A stretch of 64,000 nt of DNA from Alitta virens (lineage: Eukaryota > Annelida > Polychaeta > Phyllodocida > Nereididae), in contig OW028573.1 in the NCBI GenBank assembly GCA_932294295.1, positions 14,776,155 to 14,840,154 of the forward strand, written 5' to 3'. Under the pieces are notes generated by a model. That model was not told where the DNA came from. It saw nothing but the letters and a program-made list of their open reading frames with translations, and did not search any database. Shown piece after piece: positions 43,816 through 54,931 of this stretch. The stretch's first letter is position 1. Every line of letters begins with the position of its first letter. A program made the translations under genes and the position numbers.

Positions 43816-44560
43816 TATGTCCAACTTTTTGTTTCTTTAATCTAGGCCTATATATGACCATTAATTAACCCTGCTACCCACCGTTCAAGACGGACAGGTT
43901 TGTTTCATAGTCCAGTCAAGGTTCATGTAAGGTAACTAGCCCCAAGGTCAACAGCCTTGTCATTGCCTGAATCAACCCCCCTTCCCCCTTCCCCTTCCAT
44001 CGCCTGACAGAACAGGTTTTATTCCTGTGCGTCATGGAATTTTACCAGAGTTTAGGAATTTAAAATATTACATAACTAAGTGTAACAAGGTGATCTTGCA
44101 ACCGGGCCCCATTGCCATGAAAGTAAAATTTTGCTAATGTCAAAATGCCATGCAGTTCAGTTTTTTTCCTCACGTTGGAGTATTTATCACAAACCAAGAA
44201 AGTATGCACCACCAGAGTTCAGTGTCTTTGATCTGGCTTTTCACTTTCATCGATATTGTTTTGTTGGTTATTAGTAGATACAGCATGATCTGAAGCTCCC
44301 TATTCCTGGTCTGAGACGTTATCTAAGATGAAAGCATTACATTTGCTACTGGTAGCTGACTAAGCTTCAGACTAGTATATATATATTTTTGGGTCATTGT
44401 TACTCTTTGCTCACCATATTTTGAATGCTTACTTTCATGTCATCAAATGGCAACAGTGCTTTATTTATATGGGTGGGTGCTCAAGAGTAGACAAGATATA
44501 ACCTGTCATTATCACTCACTCATATAAATAAAGAAATTTTGCCATTTGATAAACTGTCAT

Positions 44561-44612
44561 GGCTACTGTAGGTTGATATATAACCATGGTTATATATCAA
44601 CCTTTAGTAGCC
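44561..44612. repeat. 52-bp near-perfect palindrome
   Basis: GGCTACTGTAGGTTGATATA mirrors TATATCAACCTTTAGTAGCC around the centre at ACC/ATGG/T. Only two base pairs per arm mismatch, and there is no loop. Confidence 0.9.
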
Positions 44613-45429
44613 AACTGTGCATACTCATTTTCTTCTTCATATTACCATTATGTAACCATATATTAATAATTCATTCACCCAGTGTAAACCTCTTACTTTA
44701 CTTTGTTACTTTAATATGTATGTAGGCCTCACAAAAGATAGTATTCGTTGGAAAAATCAAGTTATATTTTATTTTCAGTCTGCAGCGTTAAGGGCTATGC
44801 AATCAGTCAGTCACATAAAATCAAGTGCTGGTGATATCTAGGGCAGAAAAAAAACACCACATAAATGTCTCTATAAGAATCCAGATGACCTATATTATCG
44901 ATTTGATAATCCACCATAAGAAGAATTCTTTAGTGTCACAAGGTGCCATGAAGCAATGGGGTATAATGGGGGTAAGTAGCAAATATTTCCAATATTATCC
45001 CCAGATAATAATAAAAAAAATGATACTCCCCCAGTTTTCAAGGTTTTATAAATTATTTTAAGAACCATACTTTAAATCAAAATTGAAAATTGTTACATTT
45101 GTCGATAAAACTAGCAATATTTTCTGCTTATTCATCACTCACCTTTGACCTGTGATCCTCTTTTTGTAACTTCAACAAGGTCACCTGCTTTCATGTTATC
45201 GTTATATAATGGATCATGTTTACAATATTTTTAAGTTTGTTACGGTCTTCGTAATTTGTGTTTACCCATTGTATTCAATTATATCATTATTATATAAATA
45301 CAAGACATATATATGCCTAGGGGTTGAGAATTTAGAGAGATCTTTTATTATATTTACATATACTGACATGATAGAAACAGTTAATGATATGGTATTAATT
45401 ATATATAGCTTAGCATGTACTGACCCAAG

Positions 45430-45430
<1 letters not shown>

Positions 45431-45501
<71 letters not shown>
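45431..45501. repeat. (TA)n microsatellite
   Basis: About 70 bp of uninterrupted TA dinucleotides. Confidence 0.95.
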
Positions 45502-45505
<4 letters not shown>

Positions 45506-46004
45506 TTCCCTCAATAAGAAAAAGTGGTTGTCTCTGATATGTAGTGCTCATCCGCATATAGGAGGCGCTGATCATAATACCTATCAGTCAGAGGGAGTCA
45601 CAGGTGTTTTTATGATACTTATCTATATATATAGTCAACAAATAAACAATATATAATTATTTCATGGTATTTTTATTTTATTCAGAGTAATTGCTGGCAT
45701 CTATTAGTTATTGCACAGAAGGAATGGTCCCACAAAATTGTTTAATAATAATAGCCCTGTTAACAAATTCATAAATGTATTTAATTGTATCAACACAATT
45801 ATGAAATAATACTTTTTTAAAGTCTTTGTATTTATGAAATATGTTTATGAGGTGATACTAAATACTTCATAAAATTGTTTTATCCTGAGCATTTTGCGAG
45901 ATTTGCACTAGTAATAAAAGTAGTTTGAAATAGATCATATGGTTTTGTTTTTGAATTAGTTGTGAAACAGTTGAATGAGCTGTTATGTTAGAGTTAAATA
46001 CAGT

Positions 46005-46335
46005 GAATTTACGTAACCTTGAAGTAATCTGTAACAGTCACGCAATGACATTACACTGCATTTAACTGTAAATATTCAATTAAAACAGTAAATTTACGGT
46101 ATGTTTATGTAAAATTCCACCATTTTACAGTTATTTAACAGTTGTGTGACAAAAATATATGTGCTTTTACAGTTAAAATAACAATCATAACATGCATTTC
46201 TAATGTGATTTAACAGTAATCTCTACTTTAATTTTACAGTGTATGCTCATTACACTGTAAAATAGATCAGTAATTTTACAGTTAGATTCAGATCCAAAGC
46301 TGCCTGTTCATTTACCGGTAAAAATTCACAGTTAG
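46005..46335. mobile_element. MITE-like block of ACTGTAAA / TTTACAGT motifs
   Basis: About ten copies of TTTACAGT or its reverse complement (or one-base variants) lie within 330 bp in both orientations, including attttacagtgtatgctc next to attacactgtaaaat. A TA-CACTGTAAAA border is typical of TA-inserting MITEs, but the two outer ends could not be defined. Confidence 0.45.
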
Positions 46336-46798
46336 TCTTTGAGTGCAATGAGGACAGGACACTTGTCGAACTTGGCCTGAAGCGGGCATTACTACAATTT
46401 ATACCCAAAGTAGTCCCTTTTCTATGTTCTTTGCCAGGAGATAATTGGCCAGTTTGGCATTTTATCTCCCGGCTTTGGAGCAGTAATATCATTCATGAAC
46501 AACTGCTAACATAGGGATTAGCAAAAGCACACAAACACAAACAACATGAAACAATGTAAATGGTATCATCAAAACAAAGAGTAAATCTTCTTTAGGATTG
46601 TTTGCCTTAGCATTTGTTGTTTCTTGTTTGCATTTGTTGTTGCATAGTTTCAACCATATCACAATCTTCGCAAAATCAAATCATCCATGAAAATAGTCCC
46701 ACAATTACAGCTAAAATATGGCATTATAAATTGCGAAAAAGCCACTATGGAATGCACCTTGGGTATAAGTCAGTTATATACCTTATACTCAGGATATA

Positions 46799-46854
46799 AC
46801 ATTCCAACGTGGGCAGTTAAATCCCGAGGCGAATAACGGCCCACATTGGAATGT
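46799..46854. repeat. Hairpin with 16-bp arms
   Basis: ACATTCCAACGTGGGC at 46799-46814 pairs with GCCCACATTGGAATGT at 46839-46854, one mismatch. The loop contains ttaaatcccgaggcgaat. Confidence 0.8.
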
Positions 46855-46909
46855 TTTTATCCCTCGTAACAGTGTATAACTATTACATAGTGATTTTGGT
46901 ATTTCGTTA

Positions 46910-47765
46910 AGATATGTCAAGTCAACTCAAGTCAAGTAACTTTATTGCAGACTCAGAAAGGTCCGTAGACTAGACTGCACATATGGTATATGATACAGGG
47001 GAAATGAACAAAGATAAAGAAGAAATTAAACAAGCACAATTCTCCAATGATACCAAACAACCAAACTATAACATTGCTTCCTAATTATTTCTTCAAAACT
47101 CAAAAGGTCTGCATATACAAACAATTGTGAAGCATTACATCTTATGGGAAGGCACAATAAAATCCTACAAGAGTTGTTGTAGGCAACTCTTAACCTATTA
47201 AACACACCTTTGATATACTTAAACCATAAACTGCAACAGTACATTATGCTTCAAAAAGTGTACATTTGATGACAGTACAACGATCATATTTTTCTCGACA
47301 AAACTCTCTCTTCACTAAAGGTTATTACAAATAATGTGAACAATGTATTATCCTCTTCAGCAGATTTAATCTTACAGTCATCTCAGAACAGTTCTGGAAA
47401 GATTAGTTTGTTCTAACAGAATTAACAGCCTTAGCCCAAGCTTTTTTGACATTGAACAACATGTAAGAGATAAACCAATGTTATTACTTTCCAATAACAA
47501 GCTAGGATCCTACACATTAAAAAGAAGAGGAGATGTTATACCACCATTAAACAGAAAAGGAGATAGTATACCACCATTAAACCGAAGAGGAGATAGTATA
47601 CCACAAATAAACAGAAAAAGGAGATAGTATACCACCTTGCGTAACACCATTGGAAACATAAATAGAATTTGCCAAATCACCTCCCCATTTTACCCTCAAT
47701 AACCGGAAAAAGTGCAGTATAACTGACCCAGATTTATGACCATATTTAGAGAGCCTCGTTGCCAC
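46910..47765 (-). mobile_element. Decayed LINE, reverse transcriptase and C-terminus
   Basis: The minus frame 47765-47577 contains VSNGVTQGGILSPFSVYLWY, the strongly conserved NGVrQGGILSP block of the RT domain. 47244-47026 contains RVAYNNSCRILLCLPIRC, the typical post-RT C-terminal block. The two lie in RT order on the minus strand. A small internal duplication (ggagatagtataccaccattaaacmg, about 47528-47640) sits between them. Several stops make it inactive. Confidence 0.65.
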
Positions 47766-47989
47766 GTATGTATGACGTCAAAAGCTTGAATTCAATGTGT
47801 ATGACGTCACATCAAACTAATGACGGCAGTTTTTTTCATTCGTGAACGGTAAAAGTGCAGTTTATTTTTTCTACTCTAGATATACAAAATGTAACTCAAA
47901 CTTAATTGACAAAATTTCCTATTTCATTGACGCCAAATACGGGCATACATTTTGGTCCACTATATATTGCACTAAACCCCAATAACCTA

Positions 47990-48760
47990 ATTAATTATAT
48001 ACATGGTTCTAGTCGCATGACTTTTTAAAATAATTTATAAGTCATGAGCCTGGAATTTTTTATTTCAGAAAAGAGGCTTTCCTGTGCATTATCGTAGGTC
48101 ATAGTACGAGTTTTCTAAATCATTAATTTTATTGTCTTGCAAGATCTTTATCAGCCTATTTAGCCAGCATGGAATTCAATCCTTCATTATGCAATTGCTT
48201 CTGAATTTCATAGCATTTTGTTAAAATTTCGAGGCAATTATTTATTTTTAAGTCTATCAAATGTTTAAGTTGCCTGACTACTACATTGTAGCACTTGGGT
48301 ATTGTCCTGTGTCTGCTAAATGCCAACAGTTGATGTTTGCTATCTCACTCCTAGAATATGTTTCAAAAATTTAAGTCGTATTATTTTTTTTCGATTTCTC
48401 CTATTTCTTTTAAGCTAAACCATAGTTCACTATTATATTCTAGGATGGGTGTCAAACATATTCAGGGGTGAAAGATAGCCTACCGTTGATTTGATATTTT
48501 CATAAAGCAAATTGAGTGCCTTTTGTGCTTGAACTGCATGAGCACTACATGTTGATACATTTGAGTATTCTTAGAATTGCACAACACATGGCCGAGATAT
48601 TTGTAGGTATTAAAGGGCGAAGGCCTAACTTTACTTTACTTAGCATTGATAATTAAGTGCCATTTCCTGCTGTAAGATTTCAAGTTTTAAGTCTCGGATA
48701 GGAGAACAATATCATTTGCATAAAACAAGCGTGTGTACGTGTTACCATTAATTCTAACAC
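47990..48760 (-). mobile_element. Second decayed LINE fragment
   Basis: The minus strand near 48730-48690 reads LFYANDIVLLSET (compare the F/YADD catalytic box). Near 48355-48300 it reads LGVR, a stop, then QTSTV, like LGVRKQTPSLAV of the copy at 6552-7391. Because this YADD-like box lies upstream (higher coordinates) of the NGVTQGG block at 47.65 kb, the two must come from different elements. Confidence 0.5.
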
Positions 48761-49471
48761 CATATGATTCTGAATTAGGTATTCAGGTAATCAGATAGAA
48801 AGAAGTTGAATAACTTGGTAATAACAATACCACCATGCAAGACGCCATGTGTACTGTCTATTTTTTTTCATAATAGCCCTCCCCACCTAACCCTAGGTAG
48901 CATTTGCTTTGGAAAACATAGGCCTACTGACAATTATCTTTACACATTTACCACCAAATCTCCTATTCAAGAGTTCATTTTACAAGTAGTCCCTGTTACT
49001 TTACACGCAGATAAGGGGAATCACATTTACGGGCACAATGGTTTCAGACAAAAATATTTGTACAGTTAGTTCCATAAAATATGGTCAACTCTAGACAGCT
49101 GTATAGCAACCTATTCCTGGCTGCAGCTATAACTGGCTAAAGCCAGCCAGTTCTGTCTACTCCTAGTAATAGTCGGCTTACACGTACCACCACTGACAAA
49201 AATATAAACCTTGGTAAATTTAAGAAATGTAATATCTAATATCTTATTAATTGCGTACGTAAAATAGACATGCATCTTTTTAACAAAATTACAAACATAA
49301 CTCTCAACTGATGCACTAGATGGTAATGCATTACTTTTAGATCCGGCTTTGAGTAGCCAGCTATATCCAGACAGTTCCATTTAGTTGCAGGTAGCATTGT
49401 TTAGTTGTATAATACTTCAGGTGGCAGCAGGGGCAAAATCAATCATGCGATTCGAACGTTTCGATCTCGGA
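48761..49471. other. Upstream flank of the RING gene
   Basis: No supported coding region. An 89-codon minus frame (49380-49111) is unrecognised and probably chance. Confidence 0.4.
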
Positions 49472-49486
49472 GTTGTCCATAGCAAC
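49472..49486 (+). promoter_or_regulatory. RFX X-box-like element
   Basis: GTTGTCCATAGCAAC is a 6-3-6 pair of RFX half-sites, 117 bp upstream of the ATG of the RING/coiled-coil gene, a typical position for X-boxes of ciliary genes in animals. Confidence 0.5.
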
Positions 49487-49602
49487 AGCCCCAGAGAGTT
49501 GAAATCAATGATGTGTAGTGCTAACTGGGTCAATAGAAGTCTTATTTGTCAATACATGTCTAGGGACAGAAATAACATGACAAGAAGTTCCAAGAAATTA
49601 TC

Positions 49603-52600
49603 ATGAACAAAAGGAGCAAAAATGCTGCCAAAGCTGAGACAGTTGACAAGGTTGGTGTAGTATATAGCGTACTTATAAACAGCTCGCTCCAAGCATTATC
49701 ATATTCAATTAATAGCATCGGTCAATTTTTTTCTCAACTTCAGGTGAAAGAGATAAAACAAAGACAACAGGCATGGTTCAAGCAAAGAGAAAGGGAGAAA
49801 TCAGAAACAAAAAATACGAGTGCAATAGGTAAATAATATAATTTAATATATAATATATAGTTTAGTATCTATTAATGTACATGCTGAGTGCAATATTGAG
49901 TGTTATTGATGTACAGAGACAGGCTAGTTTGAAATACTAATGTAATGACTGAAGTCTTCTGCCTCTTATGTAATGGTTAGTACTGATATCAGATTTAGAA
50001 TATTTGCTCAACAATTTTTCTACCTTTTGCAGATCAAACCCCTCCTACAGGAAAAGTTCCTAGGACAACCAGGTCACCTATTGAACAACCCCAGCAGCCT
50101 CCAAAGAGAGGTCCTTTTGTACGGAAAACTCAAGTCATTTCAGAAGGGCATGGGGATAGAGGCCAAATGCTGCAAAATAAGACAGGCTTCCAGACTTGGC
50201 TGGAGGCAAGGCAGACAGATTCAAACAACTTCATCGTGAGGCAGGGCAGAGATAAAAGTGATGAAGAATTCCAAGATGGTCCACCTTTGACAGAGGAGAT
50301 GTTTGATACAGCAGCTGAGAGGATTGCATCCAGAGTTAAGATGGAGATGAAACTGGGAGAAAGGCAAGATGGGGATGGAGACAACAGCAGCAGCAACCTC
50401 AGTGAACAATTTATGGGGAAGAGTTCAGGACTGGACAGTCATAGATGCCATCTCTGCAACACAGTCATGGTAGGTGAGACAAAATGAAACAGTTCCAGCG
50501 CACACTTCCATGTACACATGTATATTGAATTATAAAAGAAAACTGCACTGAAAAGCTCTAAGAATCTCAGTGAGTAATAGGGGTGGTTATTTAGGGCACT
50601 CTTTTTGAAGTATCTACCCATAAGACCTCACTTTGTTAAAATTTAGTTGACAAAGTTTTGACATGGTCTTAATAGGTAAATAGCAAGATAAAGTCGGTTT
50701 TATTTGCAAGATGCTCCCAGTGTGAGGCTTTACAATGAGCATCGAATGTAAAGAAAGCTACACTGAAAATAGAAAGCAATGGAAGTGATCAAGAATATCC
50801 TACAAACTTGATATGGCACTCTTGAGTCGTCAATATATTTCGTTAGTGTGGATATGAATACTTAAATCATTCTAATGTGCAACTAGGAGTTTACTTGCTG
50901 CAATAAACAAGAGCTGAACAGAATAATTAGATGGCAAACTCTTAGAATCGGCATTTAAATTTTTAGTATATAATAGCACATTGCAGGGGCCCCGTTTTAT
51001 TTCAAAATGTGGGGGGGACATATTGACCTTTATTCTGGACACCAACAGTCAAATCGTTATGTTGGTACAAAAAAGTGGGGGGGGGGGGGGGGGGGACTTG
51101 TCCCCCTGTCCCCCCCCCCCCCTAAAACGGGGCCCATGGCACATTGTATATAACAACTAAAAGCATTGCTTCCACTGTTCTGTTTGAATGTCCAGACGTT
51201 TTAATGACGTGATGTTCCCTCTTCAGGTTGCACCACATCATAGTCCAACTCTCCTGATCCCCTGTGGACACACCTACTGCATGAGATGCATAAACCACAA
51301 AACAAACTGTCCGGGGTGCAACTGCCCCATCCAGTCAATGACAAACAATATCACGTTAGAGCAAATCATCATGGAATATGCAAAGAAGAGCAAAAACCTC
51401 AAGGGAAGTCACTTAGGTTCATCTAGTGGAAGAAGTACTCCAATAAGGCCTGAAAAAGGTAATTAGATTAAACAACTTTATGAATCTTACATTTAAATTA
51501 AGAAATAAATTCATGTATTTTTTAGACATTTTATTATTCACCAACACTCAAGTACATTAATTTACAAGTATATGTGACAAAAAGCATGTATAAAAATAAC
51601 ATATAATGTGTTGGTAGGGGATACATCCGAGTATTTACAATATACCATTACCCAAGGGTGGATGTATCCCCTATTATATTTAACATTTAGAATTTATTTT
51701 ATGTATGCTATTGCCATCACCTATCATTATGTAATAAATGGACGACAGTCTGTGTTTCAGTTACAATCGATTTGTTGATGTCATAACTGACAATGTGAAA
51801 TCAGTTGTAAAAATCTTCAGAAATAACCAGAGTTCTGGTTTCGAATCCTCACCTTGGTATTTGGTAGTGTATATACAAAGTGTAATACGTGACACCTGAC
51901 TTCAGAATATTTGAAACCATTATATATCTTGGACACATCAATGGGATGGGACAGCAGATGCAACATTTAGTATATAATAGCACATTGTGTATAACAACTA
52001 AAACTATTGCTTCCACTGTTCTAATTTCAAATACTTTTGAAAACAGATTATGCTGCGGAATACCAACAACTTGACTTGCGATGCGAAGTCCTTCAGGCAG
52101 AATCTGAAGACATTAAAAACAAGATGAAGGATTTGGATGGACAGATTCACCAACAAGAAAGACAGATGCAAGGTATAGACAGACAAGAAAGCAGATTGCA
52201 GGCAGAAATAGAAGAGATCCAACAGAAAATATACCAGTTGAGAGATCATAAGAAACACTTCGAGGACCAGATAAGGGTCATAGAAGGCCAAAAGGAAGAT
52301 GAAGCAGACAGGCTGGGAATGGTGCAGGCAACCATCTCCCAGTTGTCAGAAGACATGATTAAGGTGATATTAATGTATATATACCTACACTATATTATAA
52401 TACAAAAAACACCTTATATTTGGGAAGTCATCTTGTAAAGGTTTCTTGCCAAGTTATGTTATATATAAGTCTTTACAAATTACTATAGAGGCAACTCTAC
52501 CGTGACCAAACTCTTGGCTCAATGCAAAATTTTACAAACATCATGTACAGTGAATAAGTCATCATGCAGTTTTGACTTCGTGATAATATAACGCTCCTTG

Positions 52601-52738
52601 ACTGCTGCTGTCACCGTAACAAACCCATATTAATTGTTCATCTTGCTAAAAGAAATTTCATTATAAGGCATTGTTTTATCTTTTTCATTACAGGCAAAAG
52701 CAATGGCTAAGAAGCTGAAGCAAGATATCAACAGATAA
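49603..52738 (+). CDS. RING-HC finger and coiled-coil protein
   Basis: Six exons: 49603-49650, 49744-49828, 50033-50469, 51227-51458, 52047-52363 and 52694-52738, all with GT-AG borders and compatible phases, giving 387 aa. Layout: a basic N-terminus (MNKRSKNAAKAET, then KQRQQAWFKQREREK), a low-complexity middle, then a C3HC4 RING split across an intron. CHLC is in exon 3, and CGHTYCMRC plus CPGC are in exon 4. Exon 5 is a continuous charged coiled coil of about 100 residues; the stop is at 52736-52738. A polyadenylation signal AATAAA follows at 52847. RING-HC proteins are usually E3 ubiquitin ligases and the coiled coil would dimerise it; this is inference. I do not recognise the orthologue. 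The first intron (93 bp) has a weak donor (AAG/GTTGGT), so exon 1 is the least certain. Confidence 0.85.
50984..51138. mobile_element. hAT-type MITE in intron 3 of the RING gene
   Basis: Ends CAGGGGCCCCGTTTTA (plus, from 50984) and CATGGGCCCCGTTTTA (minus, from 51138) are inverted repeats. An exact 8-bp duplication GCACATTG flanks them (50976-50983, 51139-51146). CAGGGG termini and 8-bp duplications are classic for hAT. The interior is little more than G and C runs. A duplicate of the empty site survives at 51980-51987. Confidence 0.9.
51615..51673. repeat. Hairpin with 14-bp perfect arms
   Basis: TAGGGGATACATCC at 51615-51628 pairs with GGATGTATCCCCTA at 51660-51673, in intron 4 of the RING gene. 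Outer TA on both sides would suit a TA-inserting snapback element. Confidence 0.75.
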
Positions 52739-54015
52739 ACATATCTTAGTACGGTCACGTATTAAAGAAATGGTGCTAATTTAAAGCGAATATTCTACTG
52801 TATCGTGTACTACTTAATCTGTTGTATTGATCAGTATCAGTATTTGAATAAATAAATAAATAAATGAATGGTACCTTTTTATTGACTGAAAACATGACAC
52901 TCCTATTTATGCATTAAAAAGTTTACGAGTATAAAAAAAGGGCCTGATTTCCACATGGCTATAGCCCTAGGTTACTCAAATGCTTATGAGGTCTTTTTAT
53001 GTTGTGCCACATTTAGTCAGGTGTAAAAGCACCTGGTTTTTGTGATATTTTTGATCTTGTAATGTCAGAAAATATGAGTATCTGAATTATGGAGAGGGTG
53101 CATGTTACAGGGCTTTTTCTGAGTGACACATATCACAAAGGTCAGATCTCTGTCTGCTTGCAGAAAAGTTTACAAATAAGAGATTTCCTAGTTACTGCAC
53201 CTCTGAAGCCACAAAAAATATAATATTTGCACAGAACCCTTCTTCGGTGTTTTCTATACATGCATAGATATATATTATGGTATTAGATGATAAGAAAGTT
53301 GGTTCCAGTTTTTATTCAGCAAGGACATAAAATTGAAAAGGAGAAATATAATGGCATTCCAGAGGGACTATTTTAACCTCCAACTCATCTTGGAAATTAT
53401 TGTATGATATTCAGTTGTTTCAACAGAATATGGACCTGAACTCAAAATAGCACTCTTCGCCTCAAAGGTGTCAATGCTCTCCAGACCCTTCTTTTTAAAC
53501 ATGAATCTATTTACCCTATTTTTAGGGGGAAAAGGTCAAGACAGTGTGTAACACAGCTGTATTATCAGTGACATAATCTTATGCTTGTATTGCAATGGCC
53601 TAGGTAAAAATGACCCATAGGTGTTATGAGTGTGCGTGTGCTATATTTAGATCCATATTATCTATCATTCTTGGGAAAACATGAAATGTATTCTTATAGA
53701 TAATTTAGGAGTATTATTACTTTTGTGTGTATGATTGCAGTGGCAATGATAACGGTCAATTGAGATAATAGCAAAAGGGGTAGCTGCTGGTGCAAGTTTT
53801 TTGGCTGCACCCTGTATGATACTTCTAACAATGCCTTAAATTACGGTCTTAAAAAAGTTATTGAAATCTAATTCCCTGTCATGCCAAAATGCACTCATGA
53901 CAACCTTTGTTGTAATAAATCTGACATTTGCTACTGGTGTAAACCTAATTAAGTAAGCTGTGAGACCAGCTTCTACAGATCTATAGATATTATGAGGAGA
54001 TAGCAATTAAAGTTT
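52739..54015. other. 3' flank of the RING gene
   Basis: After the polyadenylation signal at 52847 nothing coding or clearly repetitive is visible before the LTR element. Confidence 0.5.
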
Positions 54016-54019
54016 GGTG

Positions 54020-54237
54020 TGTGATGACCCCAGGTCACTGACCTTACTAGGTCAGTGACCGACTTGATGCGCACTGGGTGACCCGGACCACGTGACCACG
54101 GGGTCTTGGCGGGAATACACCCAGACCGCGTCAGTAGCTGGAGAAGCAGACGTTAGACAGGCTGTGCGGCGGGGCAGGGCAAAATAAAACTTTAAAACTG
54201 GAATATTAACACTTTGTCTTTATTTGGGAACCTTACA
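54020..54237 (+). repeat. 5' LTR (218 bp)
   Basis: Begins TGTGATGACC and ends CCTTACA (TG...CA). Near the start are AGGTCACTGACCT (54032-54044) and AGGTCAGTGACC (54049-54060), which together form a 12-bp-arm hairpin. CACGTG lies at 54089-54094 and AATAAA at 54183-54188. It differs from the 3' LTR only at 54225 (t versus g at 63585). Confidence 0.95.
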
Positions 54238-54240
54238 AAT

Positions 54241-54258
54241 TGGCGCCCGATATGGGAC
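54241..54258 (+). other. Primer-binding site, tRNA-Lys-like
   Basis: TGGCGCCCGATATGGGAC starts three bases after the LTR. It agrees at 15 of 18 positions with the tRNA-Lys primer complement used by many retroelements; the three mismatches are consecutive (positions 11-13). Confidence 0.7.
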
Positions 54259-54547
54259 TTGAAGACTCGATTGTGGGGTTCCCCAATGGACGAAAGACAT
54301 GGATGACGCATGGACATAAAGAACTTTTTGAAAAAAAATGACTTTACGACAGCCACGATGGATAAAGGCGTTCGCAACCACGTGGTTCAGTCAGTTGCAG
54401 CGGAACACAGGAACCGTCAGCATCTACATTGAGCGTCAGCAGCATCAACGTTGCGACTTGATAACTTCAGACTACACGTATCTACAGTTAAGTAGAATTC
54501 ACACTACAATACTTTATCTTATTTAGTGTGTTTTGCCCCACCGTACA

Positions 54548-54931
54548 ATGCCTGTGAAGTTGCGTAGGAGACCTGGCTTGGTCACAGCCGAGACGAGTGA
54601 ACCCGCATCGACTCCGGTGCCGGGCCCCTCGCAAACGGCGGATGAGTCAGTTCTACGTGCTTCGGCTAGGAGTAAAGTAGTGCGAACGCTGGGACGCCCT
54701 CGGAGACGAGAGGCCCCGGCGGATAGGACCCCAAGTCCTGGACGCCTGTTTCCTCGCCTGAAGGGCGGCCCCACGTCGTCGAGCGTGCGGAACCACGTGG
54801 CTCGGCCCGGGCTGTCATGGCGGCTGATAGTACTCTGGAAAGGAGTATGGGCTCCTCGAGGTACAGGCGGAGAAAGGAAGCAATTCCTCCTAAATATGAC
54901 GGCCAGGGTACGGCCTTCATCGATCATTTAG
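54548..54931 (+). CDS. Upstream ORF overlapping the gag start
   Basis: The ATG at 54548 opens 128 codons of a basic, Pro/Arg/Ser-rich sequence (MPVKLRRRPGLVTAETSEPA). It overlaps the first 115 bp of gag in another frame. It may be a gag N-terminal extension separated by an indel or reached by -1 shifting, a genuine small leader protein, or chance openness in GC-rich DNA. Confidence 0.3.
   Translation: MPVKLRRRPGLVTAETSEPASTPVPGPSQTADESVLRASARSKVVRTLGRPRRREAPADRTPSPGRLFPRLKGGPTSSSVRNHVARPGLSWRLIVLWKGVWAPRGTGGERKQFLLNMTARVRPSSII

Larger units (their letters stand above)
43816..46000. other. Intergenic with palindrome and long (TA)n
   Basis: No gene is supported. Contains the near-perfect palindrome at 44561-44612 and a (TA)n tract of about 35 units at 45431-45501. 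The 102-codon frame through the TA tract is just IYIYIY repeats. Confidence 0.5.

Noticed and set aside
45209..45517. 102-codon plus-strand frame
   Set aside because: Its second half is only the (TA)n microsatellite read as IYIYIY; the first half has no recognisable features.
54523..54927. Antisense frames across gag, pol and third ORF (for example 55041-55502, 61501-62007, 61613-62122, 62350-62865)
   Set aside because: Shadows of real coding sequence in GC-rich DNA; no domains and odd composition.
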